NCBI GenBank assembly: GCA_016800925.1
Contig: JABCPU010000109.1
Span: forward strand, 116,065 to 180,064
Direction: 5' to 3'
Length of the DNA: 64,000 nt
From: Suillus spraguei
Taxonomy: Eukaryota > Basidiomycota > Agaricomycetes > Boletales > Suillaceae
Both the position numbers and the translations under genes were made by a program. Below, piece by piece: positions 11,308-22,480 of the stretch. Positions within the stretch are counted from its first letter, which is position 1. Each line of letters opens with the position of its first letter. The notes beneath the pieces were generated by a model that was given only the letters and a program-made list of their open reading frames with translations, ran no database searches and had not been told where the DNA came from.

Positions 11308-12076
11308 TGTTAAGACTGTACTCAAGGGTAGAGAGATCCGAAGGGCTTTGGCCTCAGTTCATACACTGTGCCCCTTTCTCGAGTAATGCCCCTTATTTCA
11401 GGGAGGAGTTATTCGTCCGAAGACCCGGAAGGAGTTGTGTGACGGATCCGGGTGTCCGAAGGTGTCGGATATGATACGTCCGAAGGTTATTCGGAACGTA
11501 AGGAGAGGACAGAGATTAAGGCTAGTTTCGGAACGAGTTCCTAACTAGAAACTAACGGAGATGGACTATCCGAAGATAGAGTCGGAGGTATAGACTATAG
11601 GAATCAATCCTAAGTCTCGGAAGGTGACTTAAAGCAGAGAGTGGCTTAAGTCCGGAGGAGGCAGAATGAGTAGAATCTAAGATGATATTCGAACTAAGGT
11701 TCTACGGAGATCTACAAGTGGTTTATATACTGTAAGTATCTAAGATGGATAATCAGCAAGTCCGGGACCGAGGGCTATGTACGAAGTGTAGCGGAAGTCT
11801 ATTAGTTAATGCACAGCGGATCAGTAAGCATGAATTGGAAATGAACACAGGAAACGGATCAGTAACACAGGACGGAAATATAAACAGCTGGAGTACCGGT
11901 AGCAGGAGAAATGACGAAAGGAGATAGATGCAGATGTACACAAGGGAGTTAAGGTGGGAGAAGTGAGTACATTCGGATGGGTGGTCCGGACAAGATCTGT
12001 GGACCGGACGGATATGGAAACGATCGGATCTGGACGGATATGGTCGGATCTGAGATTAGAAGTATGGTATATGACA
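11308..12076 (-). repeat. LTR-G, 5' LTR of the Ty3 element
   Basis: 769 bp with TG..CA ends, followed by the AGTCC duplication. On the element-sense strand the TATA box lies at about 11724-11731, and transcription would run leftward into gag. Small ORFs of 60-62 codons recur on both strands of every LTR-G copy. Confidence 0.95.
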
Positions 12077-12961
12077 AGTCCAAAGGCCATCTTACTCCTT
12101 TAGCATTGCTGGCGGCATCCCACGCTTACCGCACACCGTACCGACTGCCGCACCACGTTCCACATACCGATGTCCTTCCATGTCCTTGCCGCATCTGCAT
12201 AACTCCATTTGGTGCATAGTTTATACATGACCATTTATCACTGATTCCACGGCAAGCCTTATGACATGTTGCCTTGTGCTGCAGCTGCCTCGCACTATGT
12301 TTACATACAGTGGTTACTGTACTTGAGCGCTACTGATTTCACCTAACGCATTCCAAGTACATACAATTTAGGATATAAGCACTGCATACCCCTCATGATT
12401 CAATACCTGATTTGTACCCCATTGCACATACTATAGGTCAGGATTAGTGTCTAGCTCTGGATCTACCCAGCAGTAGACTTAGTCTTTAAAGTTCTTTACC
12501 ACTCATTAATCAATTTTGCTCGTTCACCGTTACCGCTGGCATACTGCTAGATCTTTGGCCCCTATTTTGACTGAAACTTCTTGCACACCGCTACTGCTGA
12601 AAGTACCATGGACTTCTTTACTGTTTCTTTGCACCGCTCGCACCTTACCGCAACCACTGACTTTATCGCTCGTTATCGCTCACTCGATGCTACGTTTACA
12701 AGCATTATCTCAACCATGGTAGCACCACTACATACAATGCTAGTTCCGGCAACATCATCGCTGACCGCGGCGACTCACTGCTGACTACGACGCTATATTT
12801 ACACATTGGTCTGACTCAAACCTGGCTATACTAACAGGCATCCCCCTTTAGGGTTGAACGCTCTTATTTGACAAGTGAAGCAGACTAGACAGAGCGCAAG
12901 ACCACACATACTAACTTAGGAGGTAGTTTATCTACAGCCCAGGTTAGGTTGTATCTTTACA

Positions 12962-13062
12962 GTGATTAGTAATAGGTCTTGTAAATAAGTGTGAAAAAAA
13001 TTAGAAAAGGAAGTGCATGATTTTTTGATGACCGTTCCATTGATTGGCGCAGATATGGCAAT
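12962..13062. other. Short AT-rich spacer
   Basis: Sequence between LTR-A copy 2 and the inverted LTR-G. Nothing recognisable. Confidence 0.4.
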
Positions 13063-13745
13063 TGTCATATACCATAAATCTGATCTCAGATCCAATCGAT
13101 CCTGCTTCCATCTGGACCACAGATCCTATCCAGACCACCCATCTGAAAGTTCCTACTTCTCGCACTCTAACTCCATTGTGGACATCTGTGTCTACCTCCT
13201 TTTGGCAATCCTCCTGTCTCTGGTATTCCAGCTATGTATATTTCTGTCCTGCTTATTGATCTGTTACCTATGTCTCATTTCCAACTTGTGCTTATTGATC
13301 CGCTGTGCATTTACTAATAGACTTCTGTTATACATCGTACATTGCCCTCAGTCCCAGACTTGTTGATTATCCATGCCAGTCACTTACAGTATATAAACCA
13401 CTTGTAAATCTCTGTAGAACCTTAGATCAAATATCATCTTAGATTCTGCTCATTCTGTTCCTCCAGACTTGAGTTCCTTCTGACTCTAGTCATCTTCTGA
13501 GACTTAGGATTGATTCCTATAGTCTATATCTCCAACTCTACCTCTGTAAGTTTCTAGTTAGGAACTCGTTCTGACACTAGCCTTATACCTTGTTCCATTC
13601 CTATGTTCCAGATAACCTTCTGACATGACATATCTGTTACCTTCGGATGTATACCTTCCCTCTGAAATAAGGGGCAATACTTGGGAAAGGGGCACAGTGT
13701 ACGAACTGAGGCCAAAGCCCATTCAGATCCCTTACTTTTTGAGTA

Positions 13746-15901
13746 TATTACAACCATGCAAAACTGGGGGCTACTAAGAAGTCCTGGCTTTACATAGGGT
13801 TGTACCGGAGGGACGGAAAGTCAAAGGGGCTTGGCCTCAGCTCGTACGCTGTGCCCCTTACCCAAGTATGTGCCCTTAATTTTGGATGAAGTCCAAGGGG
13901 GAGTTATAGTGAAGTCCAGATGGAGTCTGGATGAACTCTCTAGGACAGGATAGCTCAATAGAGCTCTGAAGGACTTCCGGATGAGCGCGGGAATGTGCCG
14001 GAACTATTTCCAGATGGTAGGGAGTAATGGTAAGACTACTGGAATAAGTTCCAAGTAGAATAGATGAAGGATGGACTCCTGGACAAAGTCCAGGGCAGGA
14101 TAGGAGCAGAGCTCTGGAGGGAAAGATGATCCATAGATGTCGGAGGTTAGGGTAGGATAAATCCAGAGGACCAGAGGTCCGAAGGTCCAGAGCTTGAAGG
14201 AGCAGAAGAGCAGAGGAGCAAAAGAGCGGAGGGGCAGATGATTGGATGATTGGACAAGTGTAGCTCTATGGATCTTAAGGGAGGTATTAAACTAGTATAG
14301 AGGAGTAGGTCCGGATATTATAGAAGGATGAGTATAGACTACTCTGGACAAGGTCCAGAATAGAAACAGACAGGATAAGACTACCAAAGGTAGAGTCGGA
14401 GGTGAAACAGATGAGTGACAGGAAACGGACAAAGTCCAAAAAGGATATAGGACAAAGGATTAAGGCTCTGGCCTAGGGAATGATCACATAGGTCTGAGTC
14501 GGAAGCTTACAAGGGCCAGAGCCCAAGTGTGAGAACAGAAACAGATTTATATAGACATGGTAACAAGATACAGAAGTCAAAGGAATATACAGAAGTAGGA
14601 CAGCAATGATCAGACTGAGGTCTGCTGGAGTTGTACTACAAGTTTATATACTGTAAAGAGCATGCCGGTGTTAAGACCGTACTCAAAGGTAGAGAGATCC
14701 GAAGGGCTTTGGCCTCAGTTCGTGCACTGTGCCCCTTTCTCGAGTAATGCCCTTTATTTCAAGGAGAAGTTATTCATCCGAAGGTCCGGAAGGAGTTGCG
14801 TGACGGATCCGGACGTCTGAAGGTATCGGATATGATACGTCCGAAGGTTATTCGGAACGTAAGGATAGAACAAAGATTAAGGCTAGCTTCAGAACAAGTT
14901 CCTAATTAGAAACTAACGGAGGTAGACTATCCGAAGATAGAGTCGGAGATATAGACTATAGGAATCAATCCTAACTCTCGGAAGGTGACTTTAGAGCAGA
15001 GGGTGGCTCAAGTCCGGAAGAAGCGGAATGAGCAGAATCTAAGATGATATTCGAACTAAGGTTCTACAGAGATCTACAAGTGGTTTATATACTGTAAGTA
15101 TCTAAGATGGATAATCAGCAAGTCCGGGACCGAGGGCTATGTACGAAGTGTAACGGGAGTCTATTAGTTAATGCACAGCGGATCAGTAAGCATGAATCGG
15201 AAATGAACACAGGAAATGGATCAGTGACACAGGACGGAAATATAAACAGCCGGAATACCGGAAACAGGAGGAACGATGAAAGGAGATAGACGCAGATATA
15301 CACAAGGGAGTTAAGGTGCGAGAAGCAAGCACATTTGGATGGGTGGTCCGGACAGGATCTGTGGACCGGACGGATATGGAATCGATCAGATCTGATCGGA
15401 TATGGTCGGATCTGAGATTAGAAGTATGGTATATGACAGCCGGAAGGTAAGTACAGATAGTCTGAGGCTATGTCTGAAGCATACAGAAACACATTAGTAA
15501 GTACAGCAGAACATAAGGCTATGAACTCGGAGATGAAACTTGTACAAAATACTTATCAAAACAGAGGCAGAGATCACTGAGAGCTGGAAGCACAGAGATA
15601 GTCAAAAGCTGGAAACACAGGTATAGTCTAAAGGTGTGCAGGAATAGTTTGGATATGAACTTGGATCAGATATGGACACATCAGATATGGACAAGTATCG
15701 GATATGGACTCAGGTTGGATATGGACTTGGATTGGACAGATGGACTGGGTCAGACATGGATATGGATCAGATATGGATTGGAGTGGATGGGTGGATCGGA
15801 TATGTGAGCTGGATTGGATGGGTGGACTAGGATGTATGGATTGGGTGTCCGGATGTCCATGGATTGGATCTGATCTGGACCTGAATGTACGGTATATGAC
15901 A
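13746..15901. repeat. LTR-C copy 1, itself split by an LTR-G
   Basis: It starts TATTACAACC (TG changed to TA) and ends TATATGACA, and is flanked by perfect GAGTA duplications (13741-13745 and 15902-15906) lying in the host LTR-G. Without the inner LTR-G it is about 1.38 kb. Its last 250 bp (about 15650-15880) are a degenerate tandem of a GGATATGGA-like unit. Confidence 0.92.
14669..15438 (-). repeat. LTR-G solo copy inside LTR-C copy 1
   Basis: 770 bp, TGTTAAGACC...TATGACA, flanked by perfect GCCGG duplications (14664-14668 and 15439-15443). It is the third insertion level at this site: LTR-G into LTR-C into LTR-G. Confidence 0.95.
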
Positions 15902-16010
15902 GAGTACGGTCTTAACAGCAATTCTGTTTGAAATCTAGATGCCATGGACAAAGCCACAAGAACGCTGATGTGGTAGTCATGTGGACAGAATCTTGCCCAA
16001 TACTGGCGGT

Positions 16011-16470
16011 TGTTACGAACTGGGGTGGCATCACCAGTGACAGTGAAAAGACACAGACAGTCTGCTGGGAAAAGTACAAGGGACTAGTTCCAAGTACAAT
16101 CAAAGGTTCAGCCTCAAAGACAAGTCTAAGAGGTTCTATGAGAATAGAGACTAAGGCTAAGGAGTGCTTAGACTTAGAGACAACTAAGGATTAGGGGTCC
16201 TTAGCGAAGAGGGATCCAGGTAAAACCCAGTAAGATTAAAGTGGGGAAATACAAGTGTAATACACTGTGCTTAAATAGGACTATATGTGCGCACAGACCA
16301 TGTAACTGTGGGAAGTATACTGCATATCCTAATAAGGAAGGCATGTATTTGTACAAACACGTTGAAGTGTGTAAGTCAGTGATTTAGCATATGCATATGA
16401 TAAATCAAACAAGAACAAAAGAAATGATGTAAGTGAATGAAAATGAATAGGGGTACATACGACTGTAACA
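16011..16470 (-). repeat. LTR-B solo copy
   Basis: 460 bp, reverse orientation, starting TGTTACGAAC and ending GACTGTAACA. The flanks GCGGT and GTGGT agree at four of five positions, consistent with an aged target duplication. Confidence 0.88.
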
Positions 16471-16704
16471 GTGGTACTTTATCTACATATATAAAGCATG
16501 AATTGCCCTCGCATCATGCTGGTTCTGTGCCATGGCCCCTTTCCATTCATTGTATCATGTGCTGTGTGGCCTATACACTACCATTATGGTGTATTCTGTT
16601 CTTCATTCTTTCTAGCTCTTTTATTCACTACTGTGATGACTTCCGCTTCCAAACAATCACTCTCCTCACGTGCTTTCATTGAAAACCTTGCAGCAATCAT
16701 TACT
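16471..16704. other. Non-coding spacer
   Basis: A TATA-like ACATATATAAAG lies at 16483. Otherwise nothing is supported. Confidence 0.35.
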
Positions 16705-16836
16705 TCATTACCTTCACTGTCCCATTGTCAGCAGAACAGGAGAGAGTTGCGACATGGCAATTTGGACCATAGGGACCTGCAATTTATAGTTTTCGTAGAT
16801 TGTATTGATAAAGATAGAATCTCACTTGACTAATCT
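16705..16836 (+). pseudogene. Degenerate Helitron helicase fragment
   Basis: The translation shows PIVSRTGERVAT and then LQFIVFVDCIDKD. These parallel PIVSRAGETV and PQFTAFVDHIGED in the better-preserved helicase at 29900-30060, with the intervening part deleted. It is a second, shorter copy, since these motifs lie upstream of the Walker A segment at 17340. Confidence 0.55.
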
Positions 16837-17255
16837 TGCATCAGCAAATCATGAGTTTACTTATTCCTTACTTATTTCAAACTTTTCCCACTTATTTCAA
16901 ATGGATCTACTTATTTCTCTTAAATTACCACCTGGTCCCAACTGAACTATCAGGATCTGTTAGCCGTCATTATAAATGTGTGCTATAAAATTATTGGACT
17001 CTTAATTTGCAAGATAGTACCTCAAGAGAATATTTAAGAAAGAAAATCATCAGCATTAATGTGTCACTCGAGCTTCATACTAGTTACTAATTGTTGGTCT
17101 TATGCAATGAAAGTTGTCTCTCAGACCCAACAAACATTGGGATACTCAATTTTGAAGCAGTTGTTAAATTTCAGAAGAAAAGTAGATTCATTTGAAATAA
17201 GTGGGAAAAGTTTGAAATAAGTAAGGAATAAGTAAACTCATGATTTACTGATGCA
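16837..17255. mobile_element. MITE with about 75-bp terminal inverted repeats
   Basis: About 419 bp. The left end (TGCATCAGCAAATCATGAG) is repeated inverted at the right end, and the two arms match with few mismatches over roughly 75 bp, including the block ACTTATTTCAAACTTTTCCC. There is no coding capacity. No clear target duplication was found. Confidence 0.8.
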
Positions 17256-17537
17256 GTATACCATCTAGATCTCAAACATAACTGCATGAGCGAGATTGCA
17301 TATAATCCAGTGCAGAAACAACTTCTTTTTTATTGAAGGATGTCCAGGCCGAGGAAAAATGTTCTTAGTAAAGGCTCTATCATCAATACTGCATGCACAA
17401 CAACAGATTGTGCTTATTGTCGGAAGCAGTACACTTAGTGCCACTGGATATGACCGTGGCTGGACAGCTCATCATATGTTTGGCATTCCCATAACCGATG
17501 ACAACATCAACTTGCATAGTTCCATTCACCCACACTC
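17256..17537 (+). pseudogene. Helitron PIF1-like helicase, N-terminal half (split by copia)
   Basis: The frame reads FFFIEGCPGRGKMFLVKAL, a Walker A-like loop in which the expected GKT has become GKM, followed by LIVGSSTLSA and TAHHMFGIP and ending in SSIHPHS at the copia insertion. The family drives rolling-circle transposition by unwinding DNA. The frame continues at 29728 once the copia element and one CACTC are removed. Confidence 0.85.
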
Positions 17538-17670
17538 TATTAAACCTAAACACTGATTAACACTAATGTAATGTATCAGTGTCTAATCTAGAGATGGCAA
17601 GAGAATAACAATGGATGTACCCTCAGTCTTGGTGAAACAAACTGAGGGAAAAGACAATATGATGCGAGTA
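17538..17670 (-). repeat. LTR-E fragment (copia 3' LTR, truncated)
   Basis: It starts TATTAAACCTA and ends at GCGAGTA against LTR-C. It matches 29463-29650 in the right LTR apart from an extra segment there. The remaining roughly 75 bp of the LTR are missing. Confidence 0.8.
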
Positions 17671-18795
17671 TGTTACAACCATGCAAAACCAGAGGCTACT
17701 GAGAAGTTCCAGCTTTACATGGGGTTGTACCGGAGAGTCAGAAAGTCAAAGGGGCTTGGCCTCAGCTCGTGCGCTGTGCCCCTTACCCGAGTATGTGCCC
17801 TTAATTTCAGATGAAGTCCAAGGGGGAGTTATGGTGAAGTCCAGACAGAGTCTGAATGAACTCTCTAGGACAGGATAGCTCAATAGAGCTCCGAAGGACT
17901 TCTGGATGAGCGCGGGAATGCGCTGGAACTATTTCCGGATGGTAGGGAGTAATGGTAAGACTACTGGAACAAGTTCCAAGTAGAAGGGATGAAGGATGGA
18001 CTCCTGGACCAAGTCCAGGGCAGGATAGGAGCAAAGCTCTGGAGGGAAAGATAATCCATAGATGTTGGAGGATAGGATAGGATAGATCCGGAGGACCAGA
18101 GGTCTGAAGGTCCAGAGCTTGGAGGAGCGGAAGAGCAGAAGAGCGGAGGGGCAGATGATCGGATGATCGGACAAGCATAGTTCTATGGATCTTAGGGGAG
18201 GTTTTAACTACTAGAGAGGAGTAGGTCCGGATATGGGGTAGAGGTAGTATAGACTACTCCGGACAAGGTCTGGAATAGAAACAGACAGGATAAGACTACC
18301 AAAGGTAGAGTCGGAGGTGAATCAGATGAGAGACAGGAAACAGACGAAGTCCGAAAAGGATATAGGACATAGGATCAAAGCTCCAGCCTAGGGAATGATC
18401 CCATAGGTCTGAGTCGGAAGCTTACAAGGGCCAGAGCCCAAGTGCAAGAATGGAAACAGATTTATATAGACATGGTAACAGGATACAGAAGTCAAAGGAA
18501 TATACAGAAGTAGGAAAGCAATGATGAGACTGAAGTCTGCAGGAGTTGTACTACAAGGTTATATACTGTAGGTAGCATGCCGGAAGGTAAGTAAGCATAG
18601 TCCGAAGGCTCTGGCTGAAGCATGCGGAAACACATTAGTAAGTACAGGGGAACATTGAGGAGCCAAGAAGAATCTGCTGGCAGGAGATGAGATGCACAGA
18701 ATATGAATTTTGGTGATTTGGGGGTGTACTTAGTATTATTTCCAATGGGGTGGTGGGTTAGTTCCCTTAGACATTCTTTGCATTGTAGGCTGTCA

Positions 18796-19562
18796 TAAAA
18801 ATGATGTTGATTTCCCACTACTCCGATATCGCATGACCCCTTATTGATCTCGCAAAGAAGGATACTCCCTTCCTTTGGACAACTCAATGTGAGGACACCT
18901 TTCAAGATCTCAAGGAATGCTTCATCAAACAACCAGTACTGCGCAATCCAAATTCATCCCAGCAACTTGCAGTCGCAACCGATGCTTCTCTTGTAGCAAC
19001 AGGAGGTGTCTTATTGCAAACCGATGAAAATGGCATCTACCACCCATGCGCCTACTTGTCTCAGTCATTGAACCCAGCAGAGTGTAACTATCAAATTTTC
19101 GATTGAGAGTTACTTGCAGTCATCCGCGCATTAAACAAATGGTGTTACTATCTTGAAGGAAGCGCCCATACTGTCCTCATCTTCACTGATCACAAAAACC
19201 TTCTATACTTCCGTACCGCACAGAAGCTAACACAACGACAAGCTCGCTGGCAATTGACATTGTCACTCTTCAACATTGAATTACATCATGTTGCGGGTAC
19301 TAAAATAGCTGCTCCAGATGCTCTCTCACGTCGCCTGGATCATGATGATGGTTCTCATGATAATGAAGATGCTGTGCTTCTCCCTGATTCCCTGTTTGTC
19401 CGGCTTATCGACAATAATCTACTTGATGTATTGGCTACTTCTGATCCCTTGGACAACCCTGTATTCAAAACAGCCTCGGATGCATTAGACGGTGTTTGTC
19501 TTCCTCCTATGAAGTCGGCATTGTCGAACTGCTTTGGTATTGAAAATGATGGTCGGGAATAA
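18796..19562 (+). pseudogene. Ty3/gypsy RT-RNase H fragment
   Basis: Plus-strand translation gives VATDASLVATGGVL, AYLSQSLNPAECNY, then a TGA where the family has an arginine before ELLAV, then IFTDHKNLLYF, RQARW and PDALSRRLDHDDG. These are the RNase H block and the start of the linker to integrase. The fragment is flanked by LTR-C sequence on both sides, is unrelated in detail to the Ty3 at 3681, and has no LTRs of its own. Confidence 0.85.
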
Positions 19563-19658
19563 TCTCAAGGTCCATATGCGCTCACCCAATGATTTTGGGC
19601 TATGAACTCAGAGATAAAACTTGTATGAAATAACTTATCAAGATGGAGGCAGAGATAA

Positions 19659-21195
19659 TGTCATATACCATACTTCTGATCTCAGATCTGATCAGATCTG
19701 ATCAATCCTATTTCTGTCCAGTCCACAGATCCTGTCTGGATCACCCATCCAAAAGTGCCCACTTCTTGCACTCTAACTCCCTTGTGGATATCTGCGTCTA
19801 TCTCCTTTTGTCATTCCTCCTGTCTCTGGTATTCTGGCCATGTATATTTCCGTCCTGCTCATTGATCCGTTACCTATGTTTCATTTCCGACTTGTGCTTA
19901 CTGATCCGCTGTGCATTAACTAATAAACTTCTGTTATACATCATACATAGCCCTCGGTCCTGGACTCGTTGATTATCTGTGCTAGTTACTTACAGTATAT
20001 AAACCACTTGTAGATCTCCGTAGAACCTTAGTTCAAATATCATCTTAGATTCTACTCATTCTGTTCCTCTGGACTTGAGTAACTTCCAACTCTAGTATCT
20101 TCCGAGACTTAGGATTGATTCCTATAAGTCTACATCTCCAACTCTACCCTTTGGTAGTCTATCTCTGTTAGTTTCTAATTAAGGACTTGTTCTGATATTG
20201 TTAAGACCGTACTCAAAGGTAGAGAGATCCGAAGGGCTTTGGCCTCAGTTCGTGCACTGTGCCCCTTTCCCGAGTAATGCCCCTTATTTCAGGGAGAAGT
20301 TATACGTCCGAAGATCCGGAAGGGGTTGTGTGACAGATCCGGATGTCCAAAGGTATCGGATATGATATGTCTGAAGGTTATCCGGAATGCAAGAATAGAA
20401 CAAAGATTAAGACTAGCTTCGGAACGAGTTCCTAACTAGAAACTAACAGAGATAGACTATCCGAAGATAGAGTCGGAGATATAGACTATAGGAATCAATC
20501 CTAACTCTCGGAAGATGACTTAGAGCGGAAAGTGGCTTAAGTCTGGAAGAAGCAGAATGAGCAGAATCTAAGATGATATTCGAACTAAGGTTCTACGGAG
20601 ATTTACAAGTGGTTTATATACTGTAAGTATCTAAGACGGATAATCAACAAGTCCGGGACCGAGGGCTATGTACAAAGTGTAACGGAAGTCTATTAGTTAA
20701 TGCACAGCAGATCAGTAAGCATGAATCAGAAATGAACACAGGAAATGGATCAGTGACACAGGACGGAAATATAAACAGCCGGAATACCGGAAACAGGAGG
20801 AATGACGAAAGGAGATAGACGCAGATATACACAAGGGAGTTAAGGTGCGAGAAGTGAGCACATTCGGATGGGTGGTCCGGACAGGATCTGTGGACCGGAC
20901 AGATATGGAATTGATCAGATCTGATCAGATATGGTCGGATCTGAGATTAGAAGTATGGTATATGACAGATATTAGCCTTATTCCCCATTCCATCTCCACA
21001 TTCTGGATAACCTTCGGACATATCATATCCAAAACCTTCGGATGTCCAGATTTGCTATGCTACCACTTCCGGATCTTCAAACATATATCCTCCCTCTGAA
21101 ATAAGGGGCATTACTCAGGAAAGGGGCACAGTGCACGAACTGAGGCCAAAGCCCTTCGGATCTCTTACCCCTTGAGTACCATCTTACGGGGACAC
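19659..21195 (+). repeat. LTR-G copy (opposite orientation), split by another LTR-G
   Basis: It starts TGTCATATACC at 19659 and resumes after the inner LTR-G to a degenerate end near GAGTACCATCTTACG. The right border is approximate and no matching duplication of the left flank GATAA was found, so this copy is older or eroded. Confidence 0.75.
20199..20967 (-). repeat. LTR-G solo copy inside an inverted LTR-G
   Basis: 769 bp with perfect GATAT duplications (20194-20198 and 20968-20972). It is the innermost layer of the nest. Confidence 0.95.
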
Positions 21196-21590
21196 AGATA
21201 TATACTAAACAGGGTAATGCACAGGTGTGCGGGAATAGTTCGGATATGAACTCGGATCAGATATAGACACAGATTGGATATGGACACAGATTGGATATGG
21301 ACATGGATCAGATATGGACTGGGTCGGATATGGATTGGATCAGATGGGACTGGGTCAGATATGGATCAGATCGGATGGGTGGATGAGACTGGATGGATGG
21401 ATTGGGTCGGATATCAATATGGATCAGATATGGATCAGATCAGATGGGTGGATGAGACCGGACAGATGGATTGGGTCGGATATTGGATATGGATGGATAT
21501 GAATTGGAGTGGTGGACTGGATGTATGAATTGGGTGTCCAGATGTCTATGGATTGAATCGGATCTGGACTGAAATGCATGGTATATGACA

Positions 21591-22480
21591 AATGGCAGTC
21601 TTAGAACTGCCAACAGTGAAGAAATCATCCACATGGATAGCGATGAGGAGGGTACCAGTAACGTTGCAATAGTAGTATATGCAGTGCTCACTTTTGAGAC
21701 AGAGGAAACCCCAGGGTAACATGACATCATTGAGTGTGCAACTCCAGACAATACCACCCTGTTTCATACCATAGAGTTCCTTTTGAAGTTCCCAGACATG
21801 GTCCTTAAAACCCAGTTTGATAAAACCTTCAGGTCGGTCCATGTAGTATACTTCATCAGGGTCCAGAAGACTGTATAGGAAAGCTGTTTTTATATCAAGT
21901 TGTTTGATTTCCCAATCAAGAGTGGCACCAATGTGAGCAAGAATACAGAAAGATTCAAGATGGGCAGTGGGCGCAGAAGTCTTAGTATAGTCCTGGCCCC
22001 AAACAGCTGAAAAGCCATGGCATACATACCATACTTTGAAGCGAGCAGGGGCACCATTCTGATCATGCTTGAGTTTGAACACTGGTCAACCTTTCATAAT
22101 CTTATGACCAGTGGGCATGGTAGAATGAGGCACAAGTTTGTAGACTCCGAGGTCTTGTAAAGAGTCAAATTCATCGTGCATGGCCTGAGTCCATTTGGCA
22201 GCATGAGCCAAGCTCATTGCTTCAGCATAGGTAACAGGATCATGAGGGTGTTCAGTGGCAAAATCATCAGGAACAGCTGTGAAGGCCACAGAGAGATATG
22301 CTAATTCTGCTTCAAAGTTGGTAAGATCATTTGGGGCGACCATGGCCAGGGCAGATTCAGCAATAGATGGGAGTGCATATATGCAGTCAGCATGGGCAAG
22401 GGAAGTCATGGCATTGTGGTTGGTGGTGCTAATGTAGGGTAGGCCTTCGGCATTACAGCAACACTCTGATGGAATAGGCA
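21591..22480 (-). pseudogene. Copia reverse transcriptase, truncated
   Basis: Minus strand. Segment 22086-22480 resembles the RT entry (DPVTYAEAMSLAHAAKWTQAM and KLVPHSTMPTGHKIMKG); segment 21591-22082 carries RFKVWYVCHGFSAVWGQDY, KQLDIKTAFLYS, GMKQGGIVW and the active-site line HVDDFFTVGSS. The two are joined across a stop at 22083-22085. RT continues no further: at 21590 it meets LTR-C, so the C-terminal RT and RNase H are lost. Confidence 0.88.

Larger units (their letters stand above)
3681..12076 (-). mobile_element. Ty3/gypsy retrotransposon with chromodomain, minus strand
   Basis: A complete but inactivated element with two LTRs (3681-4423 and 11308-12076), gag (9965-11257), protease-RT-RNase H (7634-9964), integrase and chromodomain (5695-7158) and an antisense gene (4619-5633). 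The 5-bp duplication AGTCC occurs at 3676-3680 and 12077-12081. The gene order gag-PR-RT-RH-IN-chromodomain is that of chromoviruses. The LTRs differ by one 26-bp indel and a handful of substitutions, which implies a fairly recent insertion. Pol is broken by transitions, a frameshift and a solo LTR (LTR-B at 7159-7633). Confidence 0.95.
3601..12961. repeat. LTR-A copy 2, split by the Ty3 element
   Basis: The repeat starts TGTAACGAAC at 3601, runs to 3680, and resumes at 12082 to end TATCTTTACA at 12961. Removing the Ty3 element and one AGTCC copy gives about 960 bp collinear with LTR-A copy 1. The outer flanks are GGCGA and GTGAT, which do not match. Confidence 0.75.
13063..15917 (+). repeat. 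LTR-G solo copy (opposite orientation), split by LTR-C
   Basis: It starts TGTCATATACC at 13063, runs to 13745 (ending GAGTA), and resumes at 15907 with CGGTCTTAACA. It is flanked by perfect GCAAT duplications (13058-13062 and 15918-15922). LTR-C copy 1 is inserted inside it. Confidence 0.93.
17671..21590. repeat. LTR-C copy 2, composite and interrupted
   Basis: It starts TGTTACAACC at 17671 and ends TATATGACA at 21590. It is collinear with copy 1 but contains a Ty3 pol fragment (about 18656-19597) and an inverted LTR-G (19659-about 21195). The left flank is GAGTA and the right flank AATGG, so the two ends do not share a target duplication. The GGATATGGA-like tandem lies at about 21240-21500. 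Confidence 0.8.

Noticed and set aside
903..12961. LTR-A copies as the two ends of one retrotransposon
   Set aside because: The outer flanks CACAC and GTGAT do not match, and the interior holds only a DNA-transposase remnant.
18492..18932. 146-codon minus-strand frame
   Set aside because: It lies antisense to the recognisable Ty3 RNase H fragment and shows no motif.
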